From Paracoccus wurundjeri (GTDB lineage: Bacteria; Pseudomonadota; Alphaproteobacteria; Rhodobacterales; Rhodobacteraceae): a stretch of DNA of 64,000 bases. Where the stretch lies: NCBI RefSeq assembly GCF_030678915.1, contig NZ_JAUUTZ010000003.1:1-64000 (forward strand), read 5' to 3'. The notes under the pieces are model-generated. The model was not told the DNA's origin. It did no database searches and saw only the letters and a program-made list of their open reading frames with translations. The position numbers and the translations under genes were made by a program. Positions 1 through 8,574 of this stretch are shown piece by piece. The number at the start of each line of letters is the position of its first letter. Within the stretch, counting starts at the first letter, position 1.

Positions 1-560
1 CCATTGCAGGGCTGCCAGCGTTTGCGCCACCAGTGAAAGCCGGCATTGCCGGACGCGCGGTTATGCACCTGCCATGGCATGCCCGGAGGGATATAGGCGA
101 AGCCGCCGGGCATCAGCAGGTGATCGGTGCCGTCGATCGTCACGCAGATTTCTCCGCCGGTGACGAACAGCGCGTGCTGCACCTCGGGATCGTCATCGGG
201 CTGATCGCTGCCGCCGCCTTCGGCCAGTTCCACGATATACTGGCTGAAGGTCTCGGCGAACCCCGAAAGCGGGCGGGCCAGCACCCACATGCGCATCCCT
301 GTCCAGCCGGGCAGATAGCTGGTGACGATATCGCGCATCACGGAGCGCGGGACGATTGCATAGGCATCGGTGAAAACTGCCGTGTCAGTGGTCAGACCGC
401 TCTGCGGCGGCAGGCCGGCAACCGGTCCGGCATAGGGGCCCGCCAGTTGCTCTTGTGGCGGTTTCGCCGGGTTGCTAGAGGGGGCTCCTTCGAGGGGCAG
501 ATCGGTCACGGACGGCGCCTGCTCGGGCAATCCGGCTTCTTTTTCGATAGAATCATACAT
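1..560 (-). CDS. allE: (S)-ureidoglycine aminohydrolase-like cupin, C-terminal part cut by the window edge
   Basis: The minus-strand frame begins with ATG at 558-560 and stays open to the window edge, giving about 186 residues. It has the features of AllE-type bicupins, which release ammonia from (S)-ureidoglycine in allantoin breakdown: a variable N-terminus, then a stretch containing YAIVPRSVMRDIV and GWTGMRMWVLARP, and a cupin-like section ending in PGGFAYIPPGMPW and a conserved FHWWRKRW-like segment. The second cupin domain lies outside the window. The start overlaps the stop of the upstream dicarboxylate carrier gene by 8 bp, so the two are probably translated from one mRNA. Ureide breakdown fits the racemase and amidohydrolases nearby. 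The family call comes from motif memory and the missing half cannot be checked here. Confidence 0.72.
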   Translation of the reverse strand, partial: MYDSIEKEAGLPEQAPSVTDLPLEGAPSSNPAKPPQEQLAGPYAGPVAGLPPQSGLTTDTAVFTDAYAIVPRSVMRDIVTSYLPGWTGMRMWVLARPLSGFAETFSQYIVELAEGGGSDQPDDDPEVQHALFVTGGEICVTIDGTDHLLMPGGFAYIPPGMPWQVHNRASGNAGFHWWRKRWQPCN

Positions 561-1884
561 GCTGCACCTGTTCTTCGGTTTTGCTCGACGTGGCGGGTTC
601 TTCCAGAATGTCGGGGCTGTTCAGCTCCTCGCCGTCGAGGACGCGCTGAGCGCGGTCGCGATCGATATCACCGACCCAGGAGGCGACCGCCATTGTGGCG
701 ACGCAATTGCCCAGATAGTTCCCAAGCGCGCGGGCGATGCCCATGAACCAGTCCACCGACAGAACCAGAACCAGACCGATGGCCGGAATGGCCGGAATGG
801 CGGTCAGGGTCGCCGCAAGGATCACGATAGCCGAACCCGGCACCCCATGCGCGCCCTTCGAGGTGATCAGTGCCACCCCAAGGATCGTCAGCAATTCCAT
901 GAATGACAGGTCGGTATTCGTCGCCTGCGCGATGAACAGCGCGGCAAGGGTCAGATAGATCGAGAAGGCATCGAGATTGAACGAATAGCCCGTGGGAACA
1001 ACAAGCCCGACGGTCGAATCCTTGATGCCCAGATGTTCCAGCTTGCGCATGGTTTGCGGCAGGACCGCATCGCTGCTTGCGGTGCCGGCGACGATGCCGA
1101 TTTCGGTGCGCAGATAGCGGATCAGCTTGAAGATGCTGAAGCCCGAAATTCTCATCACGGTGCCCAGCACCGCGACGACGAAGATCGCGACCGTCACATA
1201 GAACAGCGCAACCAGATAGCCCAGCATCGCCAGCGATCCGATGCCGTAGCTGCCCACGGTATAGGCGATCGCGCCAAAAACCCCAAGCGGTGCCAGACGG
1301 ACAATGAAGCCCATGATCTTGAACGTGGTGTCACCGGCCAGCTCGATCATCGACAGAAGCGGGCGTCCCCGCTCTCCCACCAGGGAAAGCGCGCAGCCGA
1401 ACAGGACGGCGACCAGCAGCACCTGCAGCACATCTCCGGTCGCGAAACCGCTGAAAATCGTGGTGGGGATCAGCTTCATCAGGAACTCGACCGTGCCGCC
1501 CTGACTGACCTCGTGGGCGCGATCCACATAGGCCCCCAGTTCCGAGGCATCCAGCGTGCTGGTGTCGATATTCATGCCTGCGCCAGGCTGGAAGATATAG
1601 GCCAGCACGATCCCCAGAACCAGCGCGATCGTTGTGATGACCTCGAAATAGATGATCGCCCGAACGCCGACGCGGCCGACCTTTTTCAGATCACCGGCCC
1701 CGGCAATGCCGTGAACCACGACACAGAACACGATGGCGGGGATCAGCATCTTGATCAGCTTGATGAAGCCATCTCCCAAAGGTTTCAGGCTGGCGGCGAA
1801 CGCGGGGGCGAAGAAACCCACAATGACCCCCAGCACCAGCGCAATGCAGACCTGTCCGAACAGCGATCTGGACCAGTTTGGCAT
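553..1884 (-). CDS. DctA-like dicarboxylate/amino acid:cation symporter
   Basis: A 443-residue polytopic membrane protein of the DAACS (SLC1-like) family, which imports C4-dicarboxylates or acidic amino acids with protons or sodium. Family signatures are clear: a GTASSDAVLP re-entrant hairpin (HP1), PTGYSFNLDAFSIYLT in the substrate-binding TM7, the second hairpin ITSKGAHGVPGSA, and DWFMGIARALGNYLGN in TM8. The NLDAFS version resembles DctA more than GltP. Length is normal for the family. The hydrophilic tail ends a few bases inside the following allE start. It reads divergently from the LysR gene across a 191-bp gap carrying a long palindrome, so that regulator probably controls it. The substrate is not proven; a ureide-derived dicarboxylate is possible from the allE coupling. 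Confidence 0.88.
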   Translation of the reverse strand: MPNWSRSLFGQVCIALVLGVIVGFFAPAFAASLKPLGDGFIKLIKMLIPAIVFCVVVHGIAGAGDLKKVGRVGVRAIIYFEVITTIALVLGIVLAYIFQPGAGMNIDTSTLDASELGAYVDRAHEVSQGGTVEFLMKLIPTTIFSGFATGDVLQVLLVAVLFGCALSLVGERGRPLLSMIELAGDTTFKIMGFIVRLAPLGVFGAIAYTVGSYGIGSLAMLGYLVALFYVTVAIFVVAVLGTVMRISGFSIFKLIRYLRTEIGIVAGTASSDAVLPQTMRKLEHLGIKDSTVGLVVPTGYSFNLDAFSIYLTLAALFIAQATNTDLSFMELLTILGVALITSKGAHGVPGSAIVILAATLTAIPAIPAIGLVLVLSVDWFMGIARALGNYLGNCVATMAVASWVGDIDRDRAQRVLDGEELNSPDILEEPATSSKTEEQVQHV

Positions 1885-2022
1885 ATTCCGTCCTCCCTAA
1901 ACGGGCGGCCCGTTGCGGAAGACCGACATTGCACGAACTATCGGCAGGCCCCGCCCTGCCGAATGCGTCGCGTCCGTCCGGATACCCTGACAGGCCGCTT
2001 TTTAATTGGGGGGATATTGGTC

Positions 2023-2051
2023 AATTCGATATTTGAGTCTAATATCGAATT
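2023..2051. promoter_or_regulatory. 29-bp palindrome between the carrier gene and lysR
   Basis: Two perfect 10-base arms, AATTCGATAT (2023-2032) and ATATCGAATT (2042-2051), are separated by 9 bases in the divergent gap. The size and T-N11-A character fit a LysR-family binding site. A third partial copy, TTTCGATATG, overlaps the lysR start codon at 2076. The position would let the LysR protein repress its own gene and activate the divergent carrier-allE operon. Regulation is inferred; the repeat itself is seen directly. Confidence 0.65.
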
Positions 2052-2075
2052 ATTACATATCTATTCGGTTTCGAT

Positions 2076-2960
2076 ATGAGAATACGTCAGCTGCAATGTT
2101 TCGTGGTTCTGGCCGAGGAAGCCAATTTCACTCGCGCAGCCAGACGGCTACATATGTCGCAGCCGCCATTAAGCACGCTGATTCAATCGCTTGAGCGCGA
2201 GGTTGACGCTGCTCTGATCAATCGCACCAGTCGCAGAATGACCCTGACCCCTGCGGGTGAGGCATTTCTTCAGCGTGCCCGCAACATTCTGGCCCAGCAC
2301 GAGCGAAGCCTGCTGGAAATCCGCGAAATCAATGCCGGGCAGGACGGATTGATCGAGATCGGCACGACCGGATCCATCCTGCGCGGCGGTCTGGCCGATC
2401 TGCTGGCCAGTTTCTGCCGCGATCATCCGCGAATCACGGTGCGGATCCATGAACAATCGCCCGCCATACAGATCAGCGAGGTGATCAGCCGCCGCGCCGA
2501 TGTCAGTTTCAACCGTTCGATCCCCTCTGACGATGAACTTACCTATGAATTCGCCTGGCGCGAAGAACTTGTCGCATTACTGCCCGAGAATCATCCTGCC
2601 GCCAGTCAGGCAAGCGTCTCGCTTTGGGATCTGCGCCATGATCCGCATGTGATCCTGCGGCCGGACAGTTCGGATTTCGCCGCCTATGTCATGTCCCATA
2701 TTTCCTCGAGCGGCTATCGGGCCAGGATTTCCCAGCAGGTCATGGATGCGCAATCCATCCCCAGCCTGATTGTCGCAGGCTTCGGCGTCAGCGTGGTTCC
2801 TGCGGCGATCGCCAGGCTGACCTCGGGGCCACTGGTCTTTCGGCCCATCCACCCGGATCCGCCGGTTTCGGACGTGTTCGCCGTCTATCGCCAGCATGAC
2901 CGGACACCCGCTTTGAACAGCTTCCTGACTGCGATGCGGGAAATGCTTGCGGCGGATTGA
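2076..2960 (+). CDS. LysR-family transcriptional regulator
   Basis: 294 residues with the standard LysR layout: a winged helix-turn-helix at about residues 1-60 (MRIRQLQCFVVLAEEANFTR, then SQPPLSTLIQSLE) followed by a substrate-binding effector domain from about residue 90. It reads away from the dicarboxylate carrier and allE genes, with a 29-bp palindrome in the gap, so it is the obvious candidate regulator of that pair. The start ATG at 2076 begins right at the HTH consensus, although a strong ribosome-binding site is not visible. Its inducer cannot be named; a dicarboxylate or ureide is plausible. The 3' end faces the convergent GntR gene with only 11 bp between the stops. Confidence 0.93.
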   Translation: MRIRQLQCFVVLAEEANFTRAARRLHMSQPPLSTLIQSLEREVDAALINRTSRRMTLTPAGEAFLQRARNILAQHERSLLEIREINAGQDGLIEIGTTGSILRGGLADLLASFCRDHPRITVRIHEQSPAIQISEVISRRADVSFNRSIPSDDELTYEFAWREELVALLPENHPAASQASVSLWDLRHDPHVILRPDSSDFAAYVMSHISSSGYRARISQQVMDAQSIPSLIVAGFGVSVVPAAIARLTSGPLVFRPIHPDPPVSDVFAVYRQHDRTPALNSFLTAMREMLAAD

Positions 2961-2971
2961 TTCGGCGAATC

Positions 2972-3640
2972 CTATACCAGCGCGTCGCGAAGGCTTTTGG
3001 GAGGAGCGCGATCCTGAAGAAGCTTCAACTCGCTTTCGACATGTTCCAGATGGTCCGCCATGGCTTTCTTGGCAGCCCCGAGATCGCCATTCTTCAGATG
3101 CAGCAAAATCTCTTCATGTTCGTCAGGACCGCAATTATGCTTGTTGGAATCGCGGAACGCGGCCGTGATCAATGATGTCCGGCTGACCAGATCGCGCATC
3201 AGACCACAGAGGAATTCGGCTTCGGCCATCTCGGCCAGCATGACGTGGAAACCACCCGACAGTTTGATGATCTCGCGCTGGTTGTTGCTGTTATTGGCGA
3301 TCCGCTCCTTGGCCACATGTTCGAACATCTCGACGAGCTTGGCTGCGTCCAGCTGGCCGGTCAGGCGTTCGAGGACGCGCTGTTCGACGGCAGAGCGGAT
3401 ATGGAAGATATCCTTCGCATCCTCTACGCCCGGTTTGGCGACGACCGCGCCCTTGTTGCTTTCGATGACAACCAGCCCGTCACGCTCCAGCATGGCAAGA
3501 ACCTGACGCACGCGCGCGCGGCTGACCCCGAAAACCTCGGCGAGTTCGATCTCTTTCAGGCGCATGCCGGGACGCAGGCGGCGCTCGGCGATAGAGAGCC
3601 AGATTCGTTCGGCGATCTGTTCGACGGTCAGCGTTTCCAT
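2972..3640 (-). CDS. GntR-family regulator with FCD ligand domain
   Basis: 222 residues. Residues about 5-70 form the GntR winged HTH (LKEIELAEVFGVSRARVRQV, then LERDGLVVIE). The remainder is an all-helical FCD domain with the usual metal/ligand residues scattered as RSAVEQRVLE, FHVMLAEMA and HEEILLHLKNGD. FCD proteins are usually repressors released by a small carboxylic acid. The gene diverges from the flavin-reductase-like gene at 3772. The 131-bp gap holds two overlapping palindromes containing ATTGTTGACAAT, and a very similar palindrome lies in front of the ABC importer operon at 5247. It is therefore the likely local regulator of the whole catabolic locus. Confidence 0.93.
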   Translation of the reverse strand: METLTVEQIAERIWLSIAERRLRPGMRLKEIELAEVFGVSRARVRQVLAMLERDGLVVIESNKGAVVAKPGVEDAKDIFHIRSAVEQRVLERLTGQLDAAKLVEMFEHVAKERIANNSNNQREIIKLSGGFHVMLAEMAEAEFLCGLMRDLVSRTSLITAAFRDSNKHNCGPDEHEEILLHLKNGDLGAAKKAMADHLEHVESELKLLQDRAPPKSLRDALV

Positions 3641-3714
3641 TCGCGGTCTCGATTTAGGGTCAAACCGTCATAGCTCATCTGGTTTCATGCGGTCCAGATC
3701 AAAATGCCATCATT

Positions 3715-3740
3715 ATTGTTGACAATTATGTATACATAAT
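3715..3740. promoter_or_regulatory. Probable GntR operator, two overlapping palindromes
   Basis: ATTGTTGACAAT (3715-3726, five-base arms) overlaps ATTATGTATACATAAT (3725-3740, a perfect 16-bp palindrome). The pair lies between the divergent GntR/FCD gene and the flavin-reductase-like gene. TTGT-NN-ACAA sites are typical of FCD regulators. The same core recurs at 5251-5260. Binding by the adjacent GntR protein is an inference. Confidence 0.6.
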
Positions 3741-3771
3741 GAAACAAGGAGAATGAGATTGGCGGGGTGAC

Positions 3772-4389
3772 ATGGAATTTGATCTGACTGAACTGCATCC
3801 TCAGGATCGCTACCGGCTGCTGACCAACTTCGTGGGGCCGCGCCCGATTGCGCTGGTCACCACGCGTTCGGCTGCGGGCCGCGGCAATGGCGCCCCGATG
3901 AGTTTCTTCAACGTCTTCTCGCATGATCCGGCCATTCTTGCGCTGGGCATTCAGCCGCGCGCGGACGGGCGTGAAAAGGACACGGTTGCCAATATCCGGG
4001 ATACCGGCGAATTCACGGTGAACATGGTCGACATGGCGCTGTCTCAGACCATGCTGATCTGCGGGTTGGGCGTGGACAGCGACGTGGATGAGCTACAGCT
4101 TGCGCGCGAACAGATCTCGCCCGGCGCTCAGGTGGCGTGTCCGTGGCTGACCGCCAGCCCCTGCGCGATGGAATGCCGCGTCGACCGCCTGATCGAATAT
4201 CCACGCCGCGTGATCATTCTGGGCGAGGTGGTGCATATGCATGTCCGGCGCGACTGCCTGGACGCGCAGGGCCGATATGTCGATGCGGGCACCTACCATC
4301 CGATCGCCCGTCTTCATGCCGACAATTACATTGTGGCGGACCGGCAATTCGAACTGAAGCCACCCAGTCTTGATGAAATCGCCAGGTAA
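3772..4389 (+). CDS. Flavin reductase-like / FMN-binding split-barrel protein
   Basis: 205 residues. The sequence GPRPIALVTT, then NGAPMSFFNVFSHDPA and EKDTVANIRDTGEFTVNM, is the split-barrel flavin reductase-like domain, in which these segments hold FMN. Such proteins either supply reduced flavin to a monooxygenase or act as flavoenzymes themselves. No partner monooxygenase is seen in the locus, so the second option is open. It starts the plus-strand group after the GntR operator and is followed 11 bp later by the racemase gene, so the two are probably co-transcribed. The ATG at 3772 is preceded by a GGGGTGA stretch. The family call is firm; the reaction is unknown. Confidence 0.85.
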   Translation: MEFDLTELHPQDRYRLLTNFVGPRPIALVTTRSAAGRGNGAPMSFFNVFSHDPAILALGIQPRADGREKDTVANIRDTGEFTVNMVDMALSQTMLICGLGVDSDVDELQLAREQISPGAQVACPWLTASPCAMECRVDRLIEYPRRVIILGEVVHMHVRRDCLDAQGRYVDAGTYHPIARLHADNYIVADRQFELKPPSLDEIAR

Positions 4390-4400
4390 TCAGGTTGCCG

Positions 4401-5165
4401 ATGCATATTCTTCTTATAAATCCGAATGCGACCGTCTCGATGACCGAACAGGCGGCCCGCAGTGCGTTGCAGGTCGTGCTGCCGACCACGCGCCTTGCCG
4501 TGGCGACAGGGCAGGGCGCCCCCCAAAGCATCGAAGGCTTCACGGATGAGGCAATGTCGGTTCCCGGCATGCTGGCCCAGATTCGCTCGGCCGAAGCACA
4601 GGGTGCGCAGGCGACGGTCATCGTCTGCTTCGACGATCCGGGCCTTGACGCCGCGCGCGAGGTGGCGGCGGGGCCGGTCATCGGCATCTGTCAGGCCGGT
4701 ATCCAGGCGGCGATGATACTGGCCAAGCGTTTCTCGATCATCACCACGCTGCCCCGGTCGGTCCCGGCGATCGAGGAACTGGTGCAGCGCTATGGCGCGC
4801 ATCGCCACTGCCGCAAGGTGCGCTGCATCAATCTGCCGGTGCTGGAACTGGAAGCGGATATGGGGAATGCGTATGATCTGCTTCTGTCCGAAATTTGCCG
4901 CGCCCGGGATGAGGACGGAGCCGAGGCCGTCGTTCTGGGATGTGCCGGCATGTCCGAACTGGCCCCTGCCTTGTTCGAGGCGACAGGTGTCGTCGTGATC
5001 GACGGTGTTATCGTCGGGGTCAAGATCGCCGAGGCGCTGCTTGGAGCGGGCCTGCGGACGTCGAAGATCAACGCCTACGACTTTCCCCGGCAAAAGATCG
5101 AATCGGGCCGGAGAGGCGGCCCGGTCACAAATGATGTCCAGACTGCCCGGGAAGTTGGCAATTGA
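4401..5165 (+). CDS. Asp/Glu/hydantoin racemase family protein
   Basis: 254 residues from the ATG at 4401; an in-frame TTG six bases upstream is possible but less likely. The start MHILLINPNATVSMTE is the hallmark of the hydantoin/allantoin racemase branch of the Asp/Glu racemase superfamily. The two catalytic cysteines of this cofactor-free family are visible in VIVCFDDPGLDAAREV (about residue 78) and LGCAGMSELA (about 182). A racemase lets a cell use both enantiomers of a cyclic ureide. It follows the flavin-reductase-like gene closely and precedes the ABC importer and its amidohydrolases, which suggests a chiral cyclic substrate. Allantoin racemase is one option given allE at the window start; other Asp/Glu-type racemases or maleate isomerase relatives cannot be excluded. 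Confidence 0.85.
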   Translation: MHILLINPNATVSMTEQAARSALQVVLPTTRLAVATGQGAPQSIEGFTDEAMSVPGMLAQIRSAEAQGAQATVIVCFDDPGLDAAREVAAGPVIGICQAGIQAAMILAKRFSIITTLPRSVPAIEELVQRYGAHRHCRKVRCINLPVLELEADMGNAYDLLLSEICRARDEDGAEAVVLGCAGMSELAPALFEATGVVVIDGVIVGVKIAEALLGAGLRTSKINAYDFPRQKIESGRRGGPVTNDVQTAREVGN

Positions 5166-5246
5166 ACGCTGATCCGGGCGTCGTTCTGCCTGCCGAAAGG
5201 CCAGTTGACGAGAATGCGTGCGATGACGGAGGAATTTATTGTAGGC

Positions 5247-5273
5247 TATATTGTCGACAATATAATTGACAAT
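5247..5273. promoter_or_regulatory. Second GntR-type operator, before the ABC importer operon
   Basis: TATATTGTCGACAATATA (5247-5264) is a perfect 18-bp palindrome, followed at once by a half-size palindrome ATTGACAAT (5265-5273). Its core TTGTCGACAA closely matches TTGTTGACAA at the GntR gene (3716-3725). It lies about 190 bp before the first importer gene in the 284-bp gap 5166-5449, which holds no other gene. It probably makes the importer operon a target of the same GntR protein. Confidence 0.62.
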
Positions 5274-5449
5274 TGAAGCCGACATCATAGGGTAGCGAAA
5301 GGGAGGCGGACTTGCGAAGCGGGCGGACAGCCGAAGGGCAGCACAGGAGGATGCGGGCGATCCGGTCCATCGGGGCCATGTGGGATTCAGGCGCGCCATC
5401 CCGATGGATTGTCCGCGCCGATTGTATCCGCGGGAGGGGACGCTAGGCG

Positions 5450-6418
5450 ATGCTTGTATTTGTCATCAAGAAACTTTTGAACGCGGCGCTGGTGATGCTG
5501 GCCGTCTCGTTCCTGGCCTTTCTGATATTCCAGCTTGCGGGCGATCCGGTTGACATGATGTCGACCGAGCAATCCACGCAGGCCGACCGTGATGCGCTGC
5601 GGGAAAAGCTGGGGCTGAACGATAATTTCTTCGTGCAGTATTTGCGCTTCGTCGCCAATGCGGCGCAGGGTAATTTCGGCATTTCCTACCGCAACGGGCA
5701 GGAAGTCCTTGGCCTGATCGCCGAGCGCTTTCCCGCCACGATGGAACTGGTCATCGTCGCAACCATTCTGTCATTGCTGATCGGGTTGCCTATGGGCGTT
5801 CTGACGGCGATCAAGCGCGGCACCTGGTATTCCGAGGCGCTGCAATTCGGATCGATCATCGGTGTTTCGCTGCCCAGCTTCGTCGTGGGCATCCTGCTGA
5901 TCCTCGTGTTCTCGGTAACGCTGGGCCTGCTGCCGGCATTCGGTCGCGGGGACGTGGTCCAGTTGGGATGGTGGTCGACCGGGTTCCTGACGCAATCGGG
6001 CCTGACGGCACTGATCCTGCCCTCGATTTCGCTGTCGCTTTATCAGGTGACGCTGATCATGCGGCTGGTGCGGGCCGAGATGCTTGAAGTAATGCGCTCG
6101 GATTATGTCAAATTCGCCCGGGCGCGCGGCATCCCGCGCCACCGGATCTATTTCCGCCACGCCCTGCGCAACTGCCTGATGCCGGTCGTCACGCTGACCG
6201 CGATGAATATCGGCACGCTGATCGCCTTCGCCCTGATCACCGAGACGGTGTTTCAGTGGCCGGGCATGGGGATGCTGTTTATCCAGGCCGTCACCTTCAT
6301 CGATATCCCGGTGATGGCGGCATATCTGTGCATCGTTGCCTTCATCTTCGTGCTTCTGAACACCATGGTCGACATCAGTTACGCGATGATCGATCCGCGC
6401 CTGCGCAACGCGAAATAG
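5450..6418 (+). CDS. ABC transporter permease, DppB/OppB type
   Basis: 322 residues with an N-terminal membrane segment (about 9-30) and five further segments of the binding-protein-dependent inner-membrane domain. The N-terminal family consensus is visible as FLAFLIFQLAGDPVDMM followed by LREKLGLNDNFFVQYLRF. The EAA loop that contacts the ATPase reads DYVKFARARGIPRHRIYF near residue 220. The start has a strong GGGAGGGGA ribosome-binding site. It is the first gene of the importer operon and is followed 11 bp later by the second permease gene. Members of this family move peptides, opines, nickel or other small solutes, so the substrate cannot be read from the permease. Confidence 0.93.
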   Translation: MLVFVIKKLLNAALVMLAVSFLAFLIFQLAGDPVDMMSTEQSTQADRDALREKLGLNDNFFVQYLRFVANAAQGNFGISYRNGQEVLGLIAERFPATMELVIVATILSLLIGLPMGVLTAIKRGTWYSEALQFGSIIGVSLPSFVVGILLILVFSVTLGLLPAFGRGDVVQLGWWSTGFLTQSGLTALILPSISLSLYQVTLIMRLVRAEMLEVMRSDYVKFARARGIPRHRIYFRHALRNCLMPVVTLTAMNIGTLIAFALITETVFQWPGMGMLFIQAVTFIDIPVMAAYLCIVAFIFVLLNTMVDISYAMIDPRLRNAK

Positions 6419-6429
6419 GGGATCATCCC

Positions 6430-7371
6430 ATGGCCGACACCGATACGATGCCTGTACGCCCCTCGCGGTTTGCCCGCGCTAGATCCGGTGACCTGTGGTG
6501 GTCCTTCACCCATTCAGTCTCGGCGCGGATCGCGCTGGCGATCCTGCTGCTGCTGATCGTCACGGCTTTTCTGGCGCCGCTGATCGCCCCGCAGAACCCC
6601 TATGATCCGGCGCAGCTGGACATGTGGAAATCAGAGCTGCCGCCAATCTGGCTGGATGGTTCCGAATGGCCCTATCTTCTGGGTACCGATACGCAAGGCC
6701 GGGACATGCTGTCGGTGATGCTTTACGGCACGCGGACATCGGTGATGATCGGCATCGTCTCGGTCGCGCTGTCGCTGATGATCGGGCTGACGATCGGTCT
6801 GGTCGCGGGATATTTCGGCGGCATCCTGGACAATATCCTGATGCGGATCGGCGATGTGGTCCTGTCGATCCCGACAATCCTGATCGCGATCCTGGTTTCG
6901 GCCGTGGTGCGCCAGATGCTGCCGCCCGATCTGCGGGAAATCGGTGCGTCGGCCGTACTGATATTGGCGATCACCATCTCTGGTTGGGTGCAATATGCCC
7001 GAACCGTCCGCGCCCAAAGCGTTGTCGAGAAGGGCAAGGAATATGTGATGGCGGCCAAGCTGCTGAACGTCTCGTCGCGGCGGATCATGGCGCGGCACAT
7101 CCTGCCCAATACGCTGACCCCGGTTCTGGTCGCCGCCACGCTAAGCTTCGGTATGGCCATCCTGACCGAGGCGACGCTGTCCTTTCTGGGCATCGGTGTG
7201 CCTCCGGGGCAGCCCTCTCTGGGAACGCTGATCCGTATCGGCAATCAATACCTGTTCTCGGGCATGTGGTGGATCGTGATCTTCCCGGTGCTGCAATTGT
7301 CGCTGCTGGTCATCTCGGTGAACCTGCTGGGCGACTGGCTGCGCGACGCCCTTAATCCAAAGCTGAGGTAA
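6430..7371 (+). CDS. ABC transporter permease, DppC/OppC type
   Basis: 313 residues from the ATG at 6430. It has the DppC layout: a first membrane segment at about 33-55, the periplasmic loop with YLLGTDTQGRDMLSVMLYG, five more segments, and the EAA loop KEYVMAAKLLNVSSRRIMARH near residue 205. The C-terminal LSFLGIGVPPGQPSLGTLI is also a family signature. It would pair with the permease just upstream and the two ATPases encoded at 10063 and 11046. Unusually, two amidohydrolase genes lie between the permeases and the ATPases in the same transcription unit, tying transport to hydrolysis of the cargo. Confidence 0.93.
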   Translation: MADTDTMPVRPSRFARARSGDLWWSFTHSVSARIALAILLLLIVTAFLAPLIAPQNPYDPAQLDMWKSELPPIWLDGSEWPYLLGTDTQGRDMLSVMLYGTRTSVMIGIVSVALSLMIGLTIGLVAGYFGGILDNILMRIGDVVLSIPTILIAILVSAVVRQMLPPDLREIGASAVLILAITISGWVQYARTVRAQSVVEKGKEYVMAAKLLNVSSRRIMARHILPNTLTPVLVAATLSFGMAILTEATLSFLGIGVPPGQPSLGTLIRIGNQYLFSGMWWIVIFPVLQLSLLVISVNLLGDWLRDALNPKLR

Positions 7372-7378
7372 TCCACGC

Positions 7379-8572
7379 ATGTCCGATCTGCTGTTGAAGA
7401 ATATCCGCCCGCTGGGCACCGATGCCACGGACGTGCTGATCCGTAACGGCGTGATTGCCGAGATCGGACGGATCGGGGCGGCGGATGGCGTTGCCGTCGA
7501 GGATGGGGGTAACGCGATCCTGTGGCCGGGACTGATCGACGCCCATACCCATCTGGACAAGACCACATGGGGCATGGACTGGCACGAGAACGACCGCGAG
7601 GCCGTGTTGCGAAGCCGGATCGATTTCGAACGCGAGAACCGCATCGCCATCGGCATCGATCCGCACCGGCAATCCATGCGCCATGCGATCGGGCTGGCGG
7701 CGCATGGCGCAAGTCATATCCGCAGCCATGTCGATATCGATCCCACCCACGGATTGCGGCTGGTCGAAGGTGTGCAGGAAACGCGCGAGAAACTGCGCGG
7801 CATTATCGATATCGAGATAGTGGCCTTTCCCCAATCCGGCGTGATGGTCATGCCCGGAACGTTTGAATTGCTGGATAAAGCGCTGGCTTCCGGTTGCGAG
7901 GTTCTGGGCGGTATCGATCCATGCGGCATCGACCGTGACCCGAAGGGGCAGCTTGACGCATTGTTCGCGCTGGCGGTGAAACACGGCGTGGGCATCGATA
8001 TCCACCTGCACGAGCCGGGCGAGCTTGGCGCCTTCACAATGGAACTGATCTTTGAACGCGTCCGCGCGAATGGCATGCAGGGCAAATTCGCCATCAGCCA
8101 CGCTTTTGCGCTTGGCATGAATGACCATCTGCGCGTCGGCAGGCTGATCGACGAGATCGCCGAGCTGGATATCGCCATCCTGACCACCGGTGCGCCCTCG
8201 GCTACGGTGCCCTCGGTCAAGCGGCTGCGCGAGGCGGGGATCCGGGTGGGCGCGGGATGCGACGGTATTCGCGATACCTGGGGGCCGTGGGGGCAACCCG
8301 ACATGATCGACCGCGCGACGGTGATCGGGATGCGGAACGGCTTCCGCTCGGACACTGATCTGCGGCTGGCGCTGGAGCTCGTCTCGCAGGGCGGAGCCGA
8401 TGCCATGCAGCTGGAGGGATACGGGGTCGGGCTTGGCTGCAAGGCCGATTTCACCCTGCTGGACGGGCAGACCGTCGCCCATGCCGTCGTGAACCGCGCG
8501 CCGCGCCCCCTTGTGGTCAAGGGCGGGCGCGTAGTGGCGCGCGGCGGTACCTGCATTGTGGAGATGCCCTGA
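7379..8572 (+). CDS. Cytosine deaminase-like amidohydrolase
   Basis: 397 residues of the metal-dependent amidohydrolase superfamily. Metal ligands appear in order: HTH in DAHTHLDKT (about residue 59), His in IRSHVDIDP (about 119), HLH in DIHLHEPGELG (about 205), SHAFALG (about 240) and the catalytic Asp in GCDGIRDTWGPWG (about 300). The HxHLDKT and DGIRDxW patterns match the cytosine deaminase / N-isopropylammelide hydrolase branch, which deaminates or hydrolyses ring amines. It starts 7 bp after the second permease gene and is therefore in the importer operon. No export signal is seen, so it should act on imported substrate in the cytoplasm. The true substrate is unknown. Confidence 0.87.
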   Translation: MSDLLLKNIRPLGTDATDVLIRNGVIAEIGRIGAADGVAVEDGGNAILWPGLIDAHTHLDKTTWGMDWHENDREAVLRSRIDFERENRIAIGIDPHRQSMRHAIGLAAHGASHIRSHVDIDPTHGLRLVEGVQETREKLRGIIDIEIVAFPQSGVMVMPGTFELLDKALASGCEVLGGIDPCGIDRDPKGQLDALFALAVKHGVGIDIHLHEPGELGAFTMELIFERVRANGMQGKFAISHAFALGMNDHLRVGRLIDEIAELDIAILTTGAPSATVPSVKRLREAGIRVGAGCDGIRDTWGPWGQPDMIDRATVIGMRNGFRSDTDLRLALELVSQGGADAMQLEGYGVGLGCKADFTLLDGQTVAHAVVNRAPRPLVVKGGRVVARGGTCIVEMP

Positions 8573-8574
8573 TC

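Noticed and set aside
4395..4400. TTG start for the racemase, two codons upstream
   Set aside because: ATG 4401 gives the canonical MHILLINPN start of the family.
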